Source: Alphaproteobacteria bacterium
Lineage (GTDB): Bacteria > Pseudomonadota > Alphaproteobacteria > UBA9655
Direction: 5' to 3'
Length of the DNA: 50,864 nt
Assembly: GCA_020049895.1 (NCBI GenBank)
Contig: JAGVLE010000005.1
Location: forward strand, 1 to 50,864
Shown here: piece by piece, positions 8,930 to 16,992 of the stretch
How the letters are laid out: each line of letters opens with the position of its first letter
Numbering within the stretch: the stretch's first letter is position 1
The notes under the pieces: generated by a model
Databases searched by the model: none
Seen by the model: only the letters and a program-made list of their open reading frames with translations
What the model was told of the DNA's origin: nothing
Position numbers and translations under genes: made by a program

Positions 8930-10312
8930 ATGACTCAAACGCGCCAAGAAACGGATACCTTTGGACCTATTGCTGTTCCTGCCGATAAATACTGGGGAGC
9001 ACAGACAGAACGGTCTCTCAAAAATTTTTGTCTCGGTGTAGAAAAGATGCCCCTGCCGGTTATCCGTGCTTTGGGTCTCCAGAAAAAAGCCGCAGCCCTT
9101 ATTAATATGGAATCGGGAATCTTAGAGTCCTCCTTAGGACAAGCGATTGTTAAAGCTGCTGAAGAAGTTGAAGCTGGGAAATGGGATGACCACTTTCCTT
9201 TAGTCGTTTGGCAGACAGGCTCTGGGACTCAAACCCATATGAATGCGAATGAAGTGATTGGAAATCGAGCCATTGAATTGCTGGGAGGTCAGCTTGGCTC
9301 AAAAACACCTGTTCATCCCAATGACCATGTGAATATGAGCCAATCCACAAATGATACATTCCCAACAGTCATGCAAATTTCAACCACCCTTGAAATCCAT
9401 CGTCACCTGGTGCCGGTGCTGGAAAAACTTGAAAAAGTGTTACGCGAAAAGCAAGACGCTTTCAAATCCATCATTAAAATTGGCAGAACTCATCTCCAAG
9501 ACGCTGTTCCCTTGACACTAGGCCAAGAATTCTCAGCTTATGCAACACAAATTAAGAAGGGAATTCAGAGTCTTAAAAATACTCTTCCGCATCTCTATGA
9601 GTTGGCGCAAGGTGGAACGGCTGTGGGAACAGGTCTCAATACGCCCCCGCATTTTGCGGAGGCTTTTGCGAAAAAGGTTGCAGAGTTAACGGGGCTTCCG
9701 TTTGTAACGGCTGAAAACAAATTTGAAGCGCTTGCTGCTGAAGATACGATGGTGGAAGTATCGGGGGCTCTCAATCTTCTTGCCGTGTCTCTGTCCAAGA
9801 TAGCTAAAGATATTGCCTTGTTGGGATCAGGACCGCGGTGTGGCTTGGGTGAATTATTATTGCCGGAAAATGAACCTGGCTCTTCTATTATGCCTGGGAA
9901 GGTGAATCCAACTCAATGTGAGGCCCTTGCAATGGTGGCAACGCAAGTCATGGGTAACCATGTCACGGTGACAATTGCTGGGTCAAGCGGTCAATTAGAA
10001 CTGAATGTTTTTAAACCCGTTATCATTTATAACGTGCTTCAATCCATACGGTTGTTGGAAGATGCGGTTCATTCTTTCATTGAAAAATGCCTGATGGGAA
10101 TTGAGCCTGACCGAAAGCGTATTGAAGAAAATCTTCATAATTCGTTGATGCTTGTGACCGCTTTAAGCCCCCATATTGGCTATGATAAATCTGCTGAAAT
10201 CGCAAAGAAAGCCCACAAAGAAGCTAAAACTCTGCTTGAAGCTTCCCTTGAGCTTGGGTACTTAACAGAATCACAATACCATGCCTGGGTAAGGCCTGAG
10301 GATATGGTGTAA
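8930..10312 (+). CDS. fumC: Class II fumarate hydratase
   Basis: A 460-residue class II fumarase, an iron-free homotetrameric enzyme that interconverts fumarate and malate in the TCA cycle. The family signature [15 protein letters not shown] is present, with the active-site regions [26 protein letters not shown] and [17 protein letters not shown]. Length is normal (about 460). ATG 8930 follows GAGAGGGGCTG at a suitable distance. It stands alone on the plus strand between a repeat and the convergent cysteine-rich genes. Its product is the substrate of the nearby mdh enzyme, though the genes are on opposite strands. Confidence 0.97.
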   Translation: MTQTRQETDTFGPIAVPADKYWGAQTERSLKNFCLGVEKMPLPVIRALGLQKKAAALINMESGILESSLGQAIVKAAEEVEAGKWDDHFPLVVWQTGSGTQTHMNANEVIGNRAIELLGGQLGSKTPVHPNDHVNMSQSTNDTFPTVMQISTTLEIHRHLVPVLEKLEKVLREKQDAFKSIIKIGRTHLQDAVPLTLGQEFSAYATQIKKGIQSLKNTLPHLYELAQGGTAVGTGLNTPPHFAEAFAKKVAELTGLPFVTAENKFEALAAEDTMVEVSGALNLLAVSLSKIAKDIALLGSGPRCGLGELLLPENEPGSSIMPGKVNPTQCEALAMVATQVMGNHVTVTIAGSSGQLELNVFKPVIIYNVLQSIRLLEDAVHSFIEKCLMGIEPDRKRIEENLHNSLMLVTALSPHIGYDKSAEIAKKAHKEAKTLLEASLELGYLTESQYHAWVRPEDMV

Positions 10313-10381
10313 AAGAAAAAAATCTACCATCGGTAAATATTCATTGAAAAATGCTATCAGTTTTCACTGTGCCCAAGAGCT

Positions 10382-10657
10382 TTAGTCACAATTCACACCG
10401 CAAAAGCCATTAAATAGACTCGGATTACATACGAATCCTGTATCAGTCTTTTTCCAGCTCTCAGTGCGTAATACCACGGGATCAAAACATGACTGGTCTT
10501 TGCCAACTTGTTTATTATTCTTCATACACGTATATTTGTTAGATTCCAGGGTAACTTTGTCGCCTTTCATGCAAGCAGCTGGACTCACTGCATTGGCTTG
10601 ATATCCAGCAAGAATAACACAGGTAATAACTGTAAAAAATGGTATGGAATTTTTCAT
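10382..10657 (-). CDS. Secreted six-cysteine protein, tandem copy 1
   Basis: A 91-residue protein; ATG 10657 is preferred because GAGGAGAAAAAA precedes it and a signal peptide (MKNSIPFFTVITCVILAGYQANA) begins there. The mature part has six cysteines in the order C-x14-C-x12-C-x19-C-x8-C-x3-C, with a tryptophan between the third and fourth. The spacing and closing NGFCxVxC match the neighbour at 10851-11144, and the spacing also fits 11357-11620, so the three are paralogues. The leader is nearly identical to that of the next gene (ILAGYQANA/TLAGYQANA). Three disulfides in an exported protein are likely; the role is unknown. Confidence 0.82.
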   Translation of the reverse strand: MKNSIPFFTVITCVILAGYQANAVSPAACMKGDKVTLESNKYTCMKNNKQVGKDQSCFDPVVLRTESWKKTDTGFVCNPSLFNGFCGVNCD

Positions 10658-10713
10658 TTTTTTCTCCTCTAACGAGATAGAATTAATTATTCTTTCTATA
10701 ATTAATCTCAATA

Positions 10714-10742
10714 TATCTTAAAATTCTTAATGTCTTATTAAG
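10714..10742 (-). promoter_or_regulatory. Shared upstream element, diverged copy
   Basis: This segment keeps the TATCT-AAAATTC-AAT-TTATTAAG skeleton (plus-strand reading) of the elements at 1971, 11183 and 11685, but with several changes. It lies 56 bases upstream of the start at 10657, at a similar distance to the others. Confidence 0.5.
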
Positions 10743-10793
10743 CGAAGAGTTTTTTAAAGTCGCTGGGTAAATTTAATGACAGGGTGTAAAAGA

Positions 10794-10823
10794 AAACCCT
10801 ACCGACGATTGTCGATAGGGTTT
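10794..10823 (-). terminator. Intrinsic terminator after cysteine-rich gene 10851-11144
   Basis: On the minus strand AAACCCTATCGAC pairs with GTCGGTAGGGTTT around a four-base loop and is followed by TCTTTT. It lies 28 bases past the stop of the gene at 10851-11144. A closely similar hairpin follows the gene at 11357-11620, so promoter, gene and terminator appear to have been copied as one unit. Confidence 0.8.
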
Positions 10824-10850
10824 CACTTTAGAAGTTATCCTGTTTTTTTC

Positions 10851-11144
10851 TTACCTACAGGTTACAGCACAGAAGCCATTTGCAGCAGTTGAGCTAGCAC
10901 ATTTTCTAACATTAGCATCCCAGCCAGATGCATTCGCTGGGGCTGTTGGGGAGCTACACAAGTAAGATTTTATGGTGCCACCGCTAGCATTTTGACAATA
11001 GATGTACGATTTCCCTTTGCTTTGACCTGTTCCAGCTTGCATTGTTCCTGCAACAGTCGAACAATTTTGTTCAGCTGCATTGGCTTGGTATCCAGCAAGA
11101 GTAACACATGCGATAAGTGTAAAAAGTTTCATGGAATTTTTCAT
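10851..11144 (-). CDS. Secreted six-cysteine protein, tandem copy 2
   Basis: A 97-residue protein with signal peptide MKNSMKLFTLIACVTLAGYQANA and a glycine/serine/alanine-rich mature part. The cysteine pattern is C-x21-C-x12-C-x18-C-x9-C-x3-C, with a tryptophan between cysteines three and four and the ending NGFCAVTCR. Cysteines are kept while the sequence between them has drifted, as in disulfide-framed secreted proteins under diversifying change. Start ATG 11144 follows AAAGGAGAAAAA. The gene has its own upstream element (11183-11212) and terminator. The family is not recognised; an effector, toxin, adhesin or envelope protein are all possible. Confidence 0.83.
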   Translation of the reverse strand: MKNSMKLFTLIACVTLAGYQANAAEQNCSTVAGTMQAGTGQSKGKSYIYCQNASGGTIKSYLCSSPTAPANASGWDANVRKCASSTAANGFCAVTCR

Positions 11145-11182
11145 TTTTTTCTCCTTTTAAATTGTTGTTCTTCATTTAAGTC

Positions 11183-11212
11183 TATCTGAAAATTCATAAT
11201 AATTTATTAAGA
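11183..11212 (-). promoter_or_regulatory. Shared upstream element, copy 3
   Basis: On the minus strand this reads TCTTAATAAATTATTATGAA and ends TTTTCAGATA. It is identical over 30 bases to the copy at 11685-11714, and lies 38 bases upstream of the start at 11144. The distance to the gene varies between copies (38, 58 and 64), which suits a promoter or operator better than a leader RNA structure. Confidence 0.68.
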
Positions 11213-11290
11213 CGAGAGAAAATTTTTTCATCATTCAAGAGTCGGACAATAACCCCGATTCTTCTATTACTGAGGATAGGGTGCAAAAGA

Positions 11291-11323
11291 AGAAACCCCA
11301 CCAGCGATTGCCGATAGGGTTTC
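11291..11323. terminator. Intrinsic terminator after cysteine-rich gene 11357-11620
   Basis: AGAAACCCC pairs with AGGGTTTCT around an inner imperfect stem. T-rich runs follow on both sides (TTTTT on the plus strand, TCTTTT on the minus strand), so it can work in both directions. It lies 33 bases beyond the stop of the gene at 11357-11620. Confidence 0.75.
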
Positions 11324-11356
11324 TTTTTAAGTCAGTTGAAAATTAAAGTATTTTTC

Positions 11357-11620
11357 TTAGCAGCTTGTATTGCAACTGTTTCCAGTACCTGGGGTGCACT
11401 TTTTCCCTGTACCAACGGTTGTCCAGTTGCTAGCAGTGGAGGGTGCTCCGTACTTACATGCAGTGGCTTTTGGCGTACCGTTTGTCGTACAAGTATAGAC
11501 GCCATTAGCTAAAGTAGCGGATGTTCCACCATTGCAGCTAACAAAAACTGCATTAGCAGCAGTACTTGCAAGAAAGCTTGCGACGGCGAGAAGTGTGAGT
11601 GTTGTCATAGTGTTTTTCAT
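11357..11620 (-). CDS. Secreted six-cysteine protein, tandem copy 3
   Basis: An 87-residue protein with signal peptide MKNTMTTLTLLAVASFLASTAANA. The mature part is small, threonine/glycine-rich and has six cysteines spaced C-x14-C-x10-C-x19-C-x7-C-x3-C, with the conserved tryptophan between cysteines three and four. The first and third intervals equal those of the gene at 10382-10657. The final FCxxxC form of the other two copies is replaced by SCNTSC. Start ATG 11620 follows AAAGGAGACTATC. It is the first of the three minus-strand copies and has its own upstream element and terminator. Confidence 0.82.
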   Translation of the reverse strand: MKNTMTTLTLLAVASFLASTAANAVFVSCNGGTSATLANGVYTCTTNGTPKATACKYGAPSTASNWTTVGTGKKCTPGTGNSCNTSC

Positions 11621-11684
11621 GATAGTCTCCTTTAATTGGATTTTTAATGATTAGTTTCTTCTTTTTTTAGTCTTAATTCGAGTC

Positions 11685-11714
11685 TATCTGAAAATTCATA
11701 ATAATTTATTAAGA
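11685..11714 (-). promoter_or_regulatory. Shared upstream element, copy 4
   Basis: This is the same 30-base element as at 11183-11212, 64 bases upstream of the start at 11620. Sequence similarity falls off sharply on either side of the element apart from a few bases, which suggests selection on the element itself or recent duplication. Confidence 0.68.
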
Positions 11715-11755
11715 GAGGAGATTTTTTATCATTGCGTGAGCAGCGTACCTCTAAA

Positions 11756-11771
11756 AGTTTCACGTGAAATG
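11756..11771. promoter_or_regulatory. parS-like site 1
   Basis: AGTTTCACGTGAAATG matches the widely conserved ParB-binding palindrome TGTTTCACGTGAAACA at 13 of 16 positions, with the whole 12-base core TTTCACGTGAAA intact. A second, better match is at 21397-21412. parS sites normally lie near the chromosome origin. Confidence 0.55.
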
Positions 11772-11779
11772 TTTGTTCA

Positions 11780-12898
11780 TTATTCAAGGCGTCGTTTAAA
11801 CATCCATCCTGCAGCCGAAAGAGTACACATCGCTATAAGCAACATGGGCCATGTATCTTTCCAGACGTCGAACGCTGAAATATCCTTTAAAAAAATTCCT
11901 TTAATAATGATAAAAAAATGAGTGATGGGAACAAAGGTTGTCACAGGTTGAAGCCAGGTGGGCATGTTTTCAATAGGTGTTGCGTATCCGGAAAGAAGCA
12001 TGGTGGGGAGGATAAAGATAAACGCTCCCAAAAGGGATTGTTGTTGGGTGTAGGAAATGGAAGAAATAAATAATCCAACCCCTACGTTTGCTAACAAAAA
12101 TATAAACATGCTTATGTAAAGAAGCAGTAAGGATCCCACAAAGGGAACTTTAAATAAGATAAGGGCAATGCCCATTAATAATGTGCTTTCCGCTACACTG
12201 ATGACCATGGCAGGAATCGTTTTTCCTAGCAAAATTTCCCACGGTTGAAGGGGAGAGACAAGAAGCTGGTCAAATGTTCCATTCTCTCTTTCTCGCGACA
12301 CAGACATGGCTGTGACGGTAAGAGCAAGAAGCATGCTAAGCATCGCTACTAAGGAAGGAACGGTGTAATAGATGTACTCCAAATTAGGGTTAAAAAAAGT
12401 ACGCGATTGAATATCAATAAGCGTTTCTGGGTGGACTCCTTTCATACGCAAAATCTCTTTATTAAAGGTGGTTACAATGGTGCCCAAATAGCCGGCTACA
12501 ATCTGAGATGCATTTGATTTTCGTCCGTCCAAAATGATTTGAACAGGGGCCGGTTTTCCTTTCGAAATCAGACGAGAAAAATTGGATTGTATGTGGATGA
12601 CTGCAAGGGCTTTTTGATTGTTGATACTGCTTCTTATCTCTTCATGATGGCTGCACTCGAATACCTTCGTAAAGTAAGGAGCCCCCTTAATGCGCTGAAT
12701 GAGTTCATGGCTATACCACCCTCCATCCATGTTGCGTACCCCTAGAGAAATATCTGTCACATCTAAGGTTATCGCTTGAGAGAGAACAATCAGTTGGATA
12801 AGAGGCGGAGCAATAAGCATAATTCGGCTTTTCTTATTTCGCCAAACGGTAATAAACTCTTTAATAATAAGTGCTTTCAGGCGAATCCACACTGTCAT
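11780..12898 (-). CDS. ABC-2 type exporter permease (YbhR-like)
   Basis: A 372-residue membrane subunit of an ABC-2 family exporter. It has an N-terminal membrane segment after a basic start (IVWRNKKSRIMLIAPPLIQLIVLSQ), a large extracytoplasmic domain to about residue 170, then five membrane segments containing the family stretch SVSRERENGTFDQLLVSPLQPWEILLGKTIPAM. This is the organisation of E. coli YbhR/YhhJ. It is the last gene of a minus-strand run and starts two bases after the preceding permease ends. The two permeases presumably form a heterodimer driven by the double ATPase upstream. Confidence 0.88.
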   Translation of the reverse strand: MTVWIRLKALIIKEFITVWRNKKSRIMLIAPPLIQLIVLSQAITLDVTDISLGVRNMDGGWYSHELIQRIKGAPYFTKVFECSHHEEIRSSINNQKALAVIHIQSNFSRLISKGKPAPVQIILDGRKSNASQIVAGYLGTIVTTFNKEILRMKGVHPETLIDIQSRTFFNPNLEYIYYTVPSLVAMLSMLLALTVTAMSVSRERENGTFDQLLVSPLQPWEILLGKTIPAMVISVAESTLLMGIALILFKVPFVGSLLLLYISMFIFLLANVGVGLFISSISYTQQQSLLGAFIFILPTMLLSGYATPIENMPTWLQPVTTFVPITHFFIIIKGIFLKDISAFDVWKDTWPMLLIAMCTLSAAGWMFKRRLE

Positions 12899-12900
12899 TC

Positions 12901-14157
12901 TTAATCCAATCGTTTTGCTGTCTTGCGTAGGGTAATGCAGAAGAAAAAGAGAGCAATAGCTCCCATCATGCCTAAATTAAAGAGGGCCAGTGGCCAGGCC
13001 GTCCCGCTTAAAAAGACACTTTGAAGAAGAGTCACAAAATACCGGGGGGGAAAAAGATAGGTCATTACTTGAACGATCTTGGGCATGGAATCTATCTCAA
13101 AAACAAATCCTGAGAGGGAAAAAGCGGGGATAAAACCAAGCATGATGGCAATTTGACCAGAAACGAATTGGTTTCGTGTTGCTGAAGAAATGAGCAATCC
13201 TTGACCCAGGGAAGCAATAAGAAAAATTGACGTTGAAAGCAGAAGAATAAGAACACTTCCCCGAAAAGGAATATGAAATAAAAGAAAAGACGTGATCACA
13301 CAAAGCACCATAGACATTAATCCCAAAAAGAAATAAGGAGCTAATTTAGCAAGCAGCATCTCATTCATACGAAGAGGGGTTGCCATGATCGCTTCCATCG
13401 TTCCTCTTTCCCATTCACGGGCCACCACAAGGGCTGTAAGCAGTGTTCCAATGAAAGACATAATGATGGCAATGGATCCGGGAAGGAGAACGTCTCGGCT
13501 TTTAAGATCAGGATTAAACCATGTACGCGTTTCTGCTTTGATGGGAAAAAATGCTACGGTATTTGGTATTGAGGGAGATGTTATGGAAGAAGCGCTTACT
13601 TGAGAAATTGACGTAAAAATTGATTGATTAGGGCCTATTACTGACACGTTAGCGGCCCCTACAAAGAGAGGCGTTCCAATCGCTCGATCAGGAGACACCG
13701 ATGGTGAATGTTGATTTATCCAAGTGTTCACCACTGTGGTTGCATAATTTAAAATAAATTGTGCTGTATTTGGCTCGCTTCCATCAACAATTAATTGAAA
13801 AGGAGTGGTTTTCCCCTGGATAATCCTTCTCGAAAAATTTTTTGGAATCGTAATAATCCCACGGATGTCCCCGCGAGTCAGTTTTTCTTGAAACAGCTTA
13901 CGATTATACCCTACTTTGGGGCTAAAATAGTGACTTCCTATGAAAGAGTTCACAAGGCTTCGAGCTTCAGTAGCCGTATCTTCCAGAACGATACCTATGC
14001 GCAACTTGTCCGCATCTAAAGACATTCCATACCCAAACAGAAAAATCATTAAAAGAGGAAGACCAAACGCCATCATCAGCGTGCTTGGATCCCTCATAAT
14101 TTGTTTTATTTCTTTCCGAAAATAAGCAAAGAAGCGCTGAAAAGAGAACGTACTCAT
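12901..14157 (-). CDS. ABC-2 type exporter permease (YbhS-like)
   Basis: A 418-residue ABC-2 permease: a membrane segment near residues 22-45, an extracytoplasmic domain to about residue 225, then C-terminal membrane segments with the typical ALVVAREWERGTMEAIMATPLRMNEMLLAKLAPYF. The external domain is about 45 residues longer than usual because of a serine-, asparagine- and isoleucine-rich insertion (about residues 155-205). The ATG overlaps the end of the ATPase gene by four bases, which implies coupled translation. Substrate cannot be read from sequence; relatives export drugs, lipophilic compounds or lipids. Confidence 0.88.
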   Translation of the reverse strand: MSTFSFQRFFAYFRKEIKQIMRDPSTLMMAFGLPLLMIFLFGYGMSLDADKLRIGIVLEDTATEARSLVNSFIGSHYFSPKVGYNRKLFQEKLTRGDIRGIITIPKNFSRRIIQGKTTPFQLIVDGSEPNTAQFILNYATTVVNTWINQHSPSVSPDRAIGTPLFVGAANVSVIGPNQSIFTSISQVSASSITSPSIPNTVAFFPIKAETRTWFNPDLKSRDVLLPGSIAIIMSFIGTLLTALVVAREWERGTMEAIMATPLRMNEMLLAKLAPYFFLGLMSMVLCVITSFLLFHIPFRGSVLILLLSTSIFLIASLGQGLLISSATRNQFVSGQIAIMLGFIPAFSLSGFVFEIDSMPKIVQVMTYLFPPRYFVTLLQSVFLSGTAWPLALFNLGMMGAIALFFFCITLRKTAKRLD

Positions 14158-15845
14158 AGGAAGGCTCTTTGCTCAATTAACGTAATAAAGGCATCTTCTA
14201 AGGTAGGGTTTGGGAGAGTCGGTGTTGTTACCTTTTTCTTCAGATCATCAGGCGTTCCTGATGCAATGCTAACGCCTTGATAGATTAAGGCAATGCGATC
14301 GCAATATTCCGCTTCTTCTAAAAAGTGAGTGGTCACCATAACGGTAACGCCCTTACTTACCATGCCATTAATATGGGTCCAAAATTCACGTCGGGTGAGA
14401 GGATCTACTCCTGAGGTAGGCTCATCAAGAAACAATACGTCTGGTTCATGCATAATGGCACATGCTAATGCTAAACGCTGGGCATAGCCTAAAGGAAGGA
14501 GCCCTGCATTCTGTTTAAGAAAAGGGTCGAGTTCAAAGAGATGAATCATCAACTCTATTCTTTGGGTGCGATGGGGCCCATTAAGGCCATAAACACCTGC
14601 AAAAAAGTTTAAATTTTGTTCAACGCTAAGGTCTTTATACAAGGCAAATTTTTGGGCCATATATCCAATGCGAGACCGGGCTTGGGAAGGGGCTTGTTGA
14701 AGATTAAATCCTGCCACAAAGGCTTCTCCCTTTGTGGGTTTCAACAGGCCACACAACATCCGGAAAATTGTCGATTTTCCGGCTCCATTTGGGCCGAGAA
14801 GGCCAAAAATCTCTCCCTGGTTAATAGAAAAAGAAATATCGTTAGCTGCTGTAAAATCACCAAAGTTTTTCGTAAGATGCTCTGCTTTAATAAGAGGCCA
14901 TTTGATTTTCTTTTTTGCAGGAAAGTCGCGGACAAGAACAGAGTCTCCCTTGGCTGTTCCTCCCAAAATATCAACAAATGCATCTTCAAAGCGAGGCGCA
15001 ATGGGCTCCCATCCTTTTACCTCTTCTTTCAGCGGAGACTTTAACACACAGCGCACCGTATTTCCTTGAATGAGGCTATCTGTCATTAGAGGACTGTTGA
15101 GCAAGGCTCTAAGAAGTTTTCGCCTTTCTTCGAAAGTGGTCTTTACGCGAAAAACGCGTCCTTTCAGCGTATCTGTAAGCGTTTGAGGGGGGCCATTAAA
15201 AAGCAATTTTCCCTCATTGAGAAGAAGGACTTGATGGCATTTATCTGCTTCATCAAGGTAAGAGGTTGCCCAGACAATGGTCATTCCCTTGTCAGCTAAT
15301 TCCTGAACCATTTTCCATAATTCTCTTCGAGAGACAGGATCGACACCAACACTTGGTTCGTCCAAGAATAAAACCTGAGGTTGACTCAAGAGAGCACACG
15401 CAAGGCCTAATTTTTGCTTCATTCCTCCAGAAAGCTTCCCCGCTAGGCGATTCTTAAAGGGCCTGAGAGCTGTAAAGGTAAACATGCGGTCAATGGTTTC
15501 TTCTTTTGCTTTTTCTTCAAGCTGCGCAAGATCTGCATAAAGGGTGAGATTTTCTATAACCGTTAGGTCCTCATAGAGGCCGAATTTTTGGGGCATATAC
15601 CCCGCTATATCGTGAATACGAGGAGAATCCGTTCGGATTCCTAAGACTGTAATGTGACCTGTTGTTGGAAGAAGAAGGCCTGTCATCAGCCGCATCAACG
15701 TTGTTTTCCCTGCCCCATCGGGTCCAACAAGACCGATAATAATGCCTTTTTCAAGACTGGCCGTGACTTTATTCAGAGCAGGTTCAGTCATCCCCTTAAA
15801 TGTTTTGCTCACATTGGTAAGGTGAATAGCCGATTTGAGTGTCAT
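14154..15845 (-). CDS. Fused double ATPase of an ABC exporter (YbhF-like)
   Basis: A 563-residue protein with two ABC ATPase domains in one chain. The first has Walker A GPDGAGKTT (about residues 39-47), signature LSGGMKQKLGLA and Walker B VLFLDEPSVGVDP. The second has GPNGAGKST, a degenerate signature LPLGYAQRLALA and VLFLDEPTSGVDP. A short linker joins them. This layout is that of E. coli YbhF, and the loss of LSGG in the second signature occurs in that family. It sits between the membrane-fusion protein and the two permeases, with gaps of at most four bases. Confidence 0.92.
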   Translation of the reverse strand: MTLKSAIHLTNVSKTFKGMTEPALNKVTASLEKGIIIGLVGPDGAGKTTLMRLMTGLLLPTTGHITVLGIRTDSPRIHDIAGYMPQKFGLYEDLTVIENLTLYADLAQLEEKAKEETIDRMFTFTALRPFKNRLAGKLSGGMKQKLGLACALLSQPQVLFLDEPSVGVDPVSRRELWKMVQELADKGMTIVWATSYLDEADKCHQVLLLNEGKLLFNGPPQTLTDTLKGRVFRVKTTFEERRKLLRALLNSPLMTDSLIQGNTVRCVLKSPLKEEVKGWEPIAPRFEDAFVDILGGTAKGDSVLVRDFPAKKKIKWPLIKAEHLTKNFGDFTAANDISFSINQGEIFGLLGPNGAGKSTIFRMLCGLLKPTKGEAFVAGFNLQQAPSQARSRIGYMAQKFALYKDLSVEQNLNFFAGVYGLNGPHRTQRIELMIHLFELDPFLKQNAGLLPLGYAQRLALACAIMHEPDVLFLDEPTSGVDPLTRREFWTHINGMVSKGVTVMVTTHFLEEAEYCDRIALIYQGVSIASGTPDDLKKKVTTPTLPNPTLEDAFITLIEQRAFL

Positions 15846-15849
15846 GTTT

Positions 15850-16860
15850 TTATTGAGCTATTTTTATTTTAAGCGTAACAGGCATTCCCTGACGAAGCTG
15901 ATGGTGAGGGTCATCTGCAACAATACGCAGCCTATAGACAAGGTCGGTACGGAGGTCGACGGCCTCAACGGTTTTGGGTGTAAACTCAGCTTGAGGAGAA
16001 ATAAATCCTACTTGTCCTGTAAAGGGTTTTGTGGGGTGAGCATCTGTGAAAATTTTTACTTTCATTCCCAATTTAAGGCGCCCCAAGTCGGGTTCTGCCA
16101 CATAAGCTCGGATCCAGACAGGTCTGTAGAGAGAAAGAGTATAAACGATGGATAAAGGAGAAACGATCTCACCCACCTCCGCTGCTCGAACCATAATGAC
16201 GCCTTCAGACGGAGCAACAAGTTCTGTGTACTTTAAATTTAATTGAGAAAGTTGAAGGTGTGCTCTCGCGTTCTCAAGAGCGGCCTTTGCTCCATCAACA
16301 TCTTCCTTCCGAAACCCTTCTACCGCAAGGCTTAAAGCTTCTGACGCATTCTTGAAACGAGCTTCCGCTTCTAATTTATCAGCAAGAGCGGTTTCATAAT
16401 TTTGTTGGGAGGTCGTTTTTGCTGAAAATTGTTTTTTTTGTCTCTTGTAAATGCGAACCGCATTTTCAAGGGCAGCCTTTTGTTGAGCGACATTTGCACG
16501 TGCTTCTTGAATTTCTTGAGGGCGACTTCCATGAACATATTTTGCATAGGTTGCTTCGGCTTGATCAAGAACTCCTTGGGCTGCAGCAAGGGCAGCCTGA
16601 TAAGGCGGTTTTTCAAGGAGAGCAATAACGTCTCCTGGTTTAACCTGGTCACCTTCTTCCAAGAGCATGGTCTCAATTCTCCCACCCACTTGGAAACCCA
16701 AGTCCGCTTGGCGAATATCAACGTTCCCATAAAGAGTTAGTTCATTTTGAGGATGAAACACTTTCCAAAGAAAAACACTTAAGGCAAGAGCGGCAATTCC
16801 TAAAAGGGCTGCTCCTCCCCAACGAAAGAGGCGATCTAGTTTTGGCATCCCCTGTAACAT
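15850..16860 (-). CDS. HlyD-family membrane-fusion protein (YbhG-like)
   Basis: A 336-residue periplasmic adaptor of an ABC exporter. There is one membrane anchor (about residues 15-32), a first half-lipoyl region (DIRQADLGFQVGGRIETMLLEEGDQVKPGDVIALLE), a long alpha-helical hairpin at about 80-200, a second half-lipoyl region (LVAPSEGVIMVRAAEVGEIVSPLSIVYTL) and a beta-barrel end. It may start at ATG 16848 instead, which is better spaced from the GAGGAA site. It begins 21 bases after the small cyd-associated gene, so the exporter may be transcribed with the oxidase. Confidence 0.9.
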   Translation of the reverse strand: MLQGMPKLDRLFRWGGAALLGIAALALSVFLWKVFHPQNELTLYGNVDIRQADLGFQVGGRIETMLLEEGDQVKPGDVIALLEKPPYQAALAAAQGVLDQAEATYAKYVHGSRPQEIQEARANVAQQKAALENAVRIYKRQKKQFSAKTTSQQNYETALADKLEAEARFKNASEALSLAVEGFRKEDVDGAKAALENARAHLQLSQLNLKYTELVAPSEGVIMVRAAEVGEIVSPLSIVYTLSLYRPVWIRAYVAEPDLGRLKLGMKVKIFTDAHPTKPFTGQVGFISPQAEFTPKTVEAVDLRTDLVYRLRIVADDPHHQLRQGMPVTLKIKIAQ

Positions 16861-16881
16861 TCCTCAAGTGTCTAAAAGTTT

Positions 16882-16992
16882 TCAATAAAATAGACGTAAA
16901 ACATATTTTAAGCCATAGGTAAAAAGAAAGGTAGTGACTAAACTTCCAAACCACAGAATAATAAACCACACCCAGGGATTTTTAATCTTCAT
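16882..16992 (-). CDS. DUF2474/CydX-like small oxidase subunit
   Basis: A 36-residue peptide too small for routine gene calling. It reads MKIKNPWVWFIILWFGSLVT followed by TFLFTYGLKYVLRLFY: a short basic start, PW, one membrane helix and a basic end. This is the build of the DUF2474 and CydX/CbdX peptides that accompany cytochrome bd oxidases and stabilise the haem site. Its ATG lies inside the end of cydB (11-base overlap), which supports it as a real, translationally coupled third subunit. The PW and tryptophan-rich helix favour DUF2474, the form paired with CIO-type oxidases. Confidence 0.75.
   Translation of the reverse strand: MKIKNPWVWFIILWFGSLVTTFLFTYGLKYVLRLFY

Noticed and set aside
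14616-15044. 142-codon open frame on the plus strand opposite the ABC ATPase
   Set aside because: It lies fully antisense to a conserved double ATPase, has no ribosome site and no recognisable domain.
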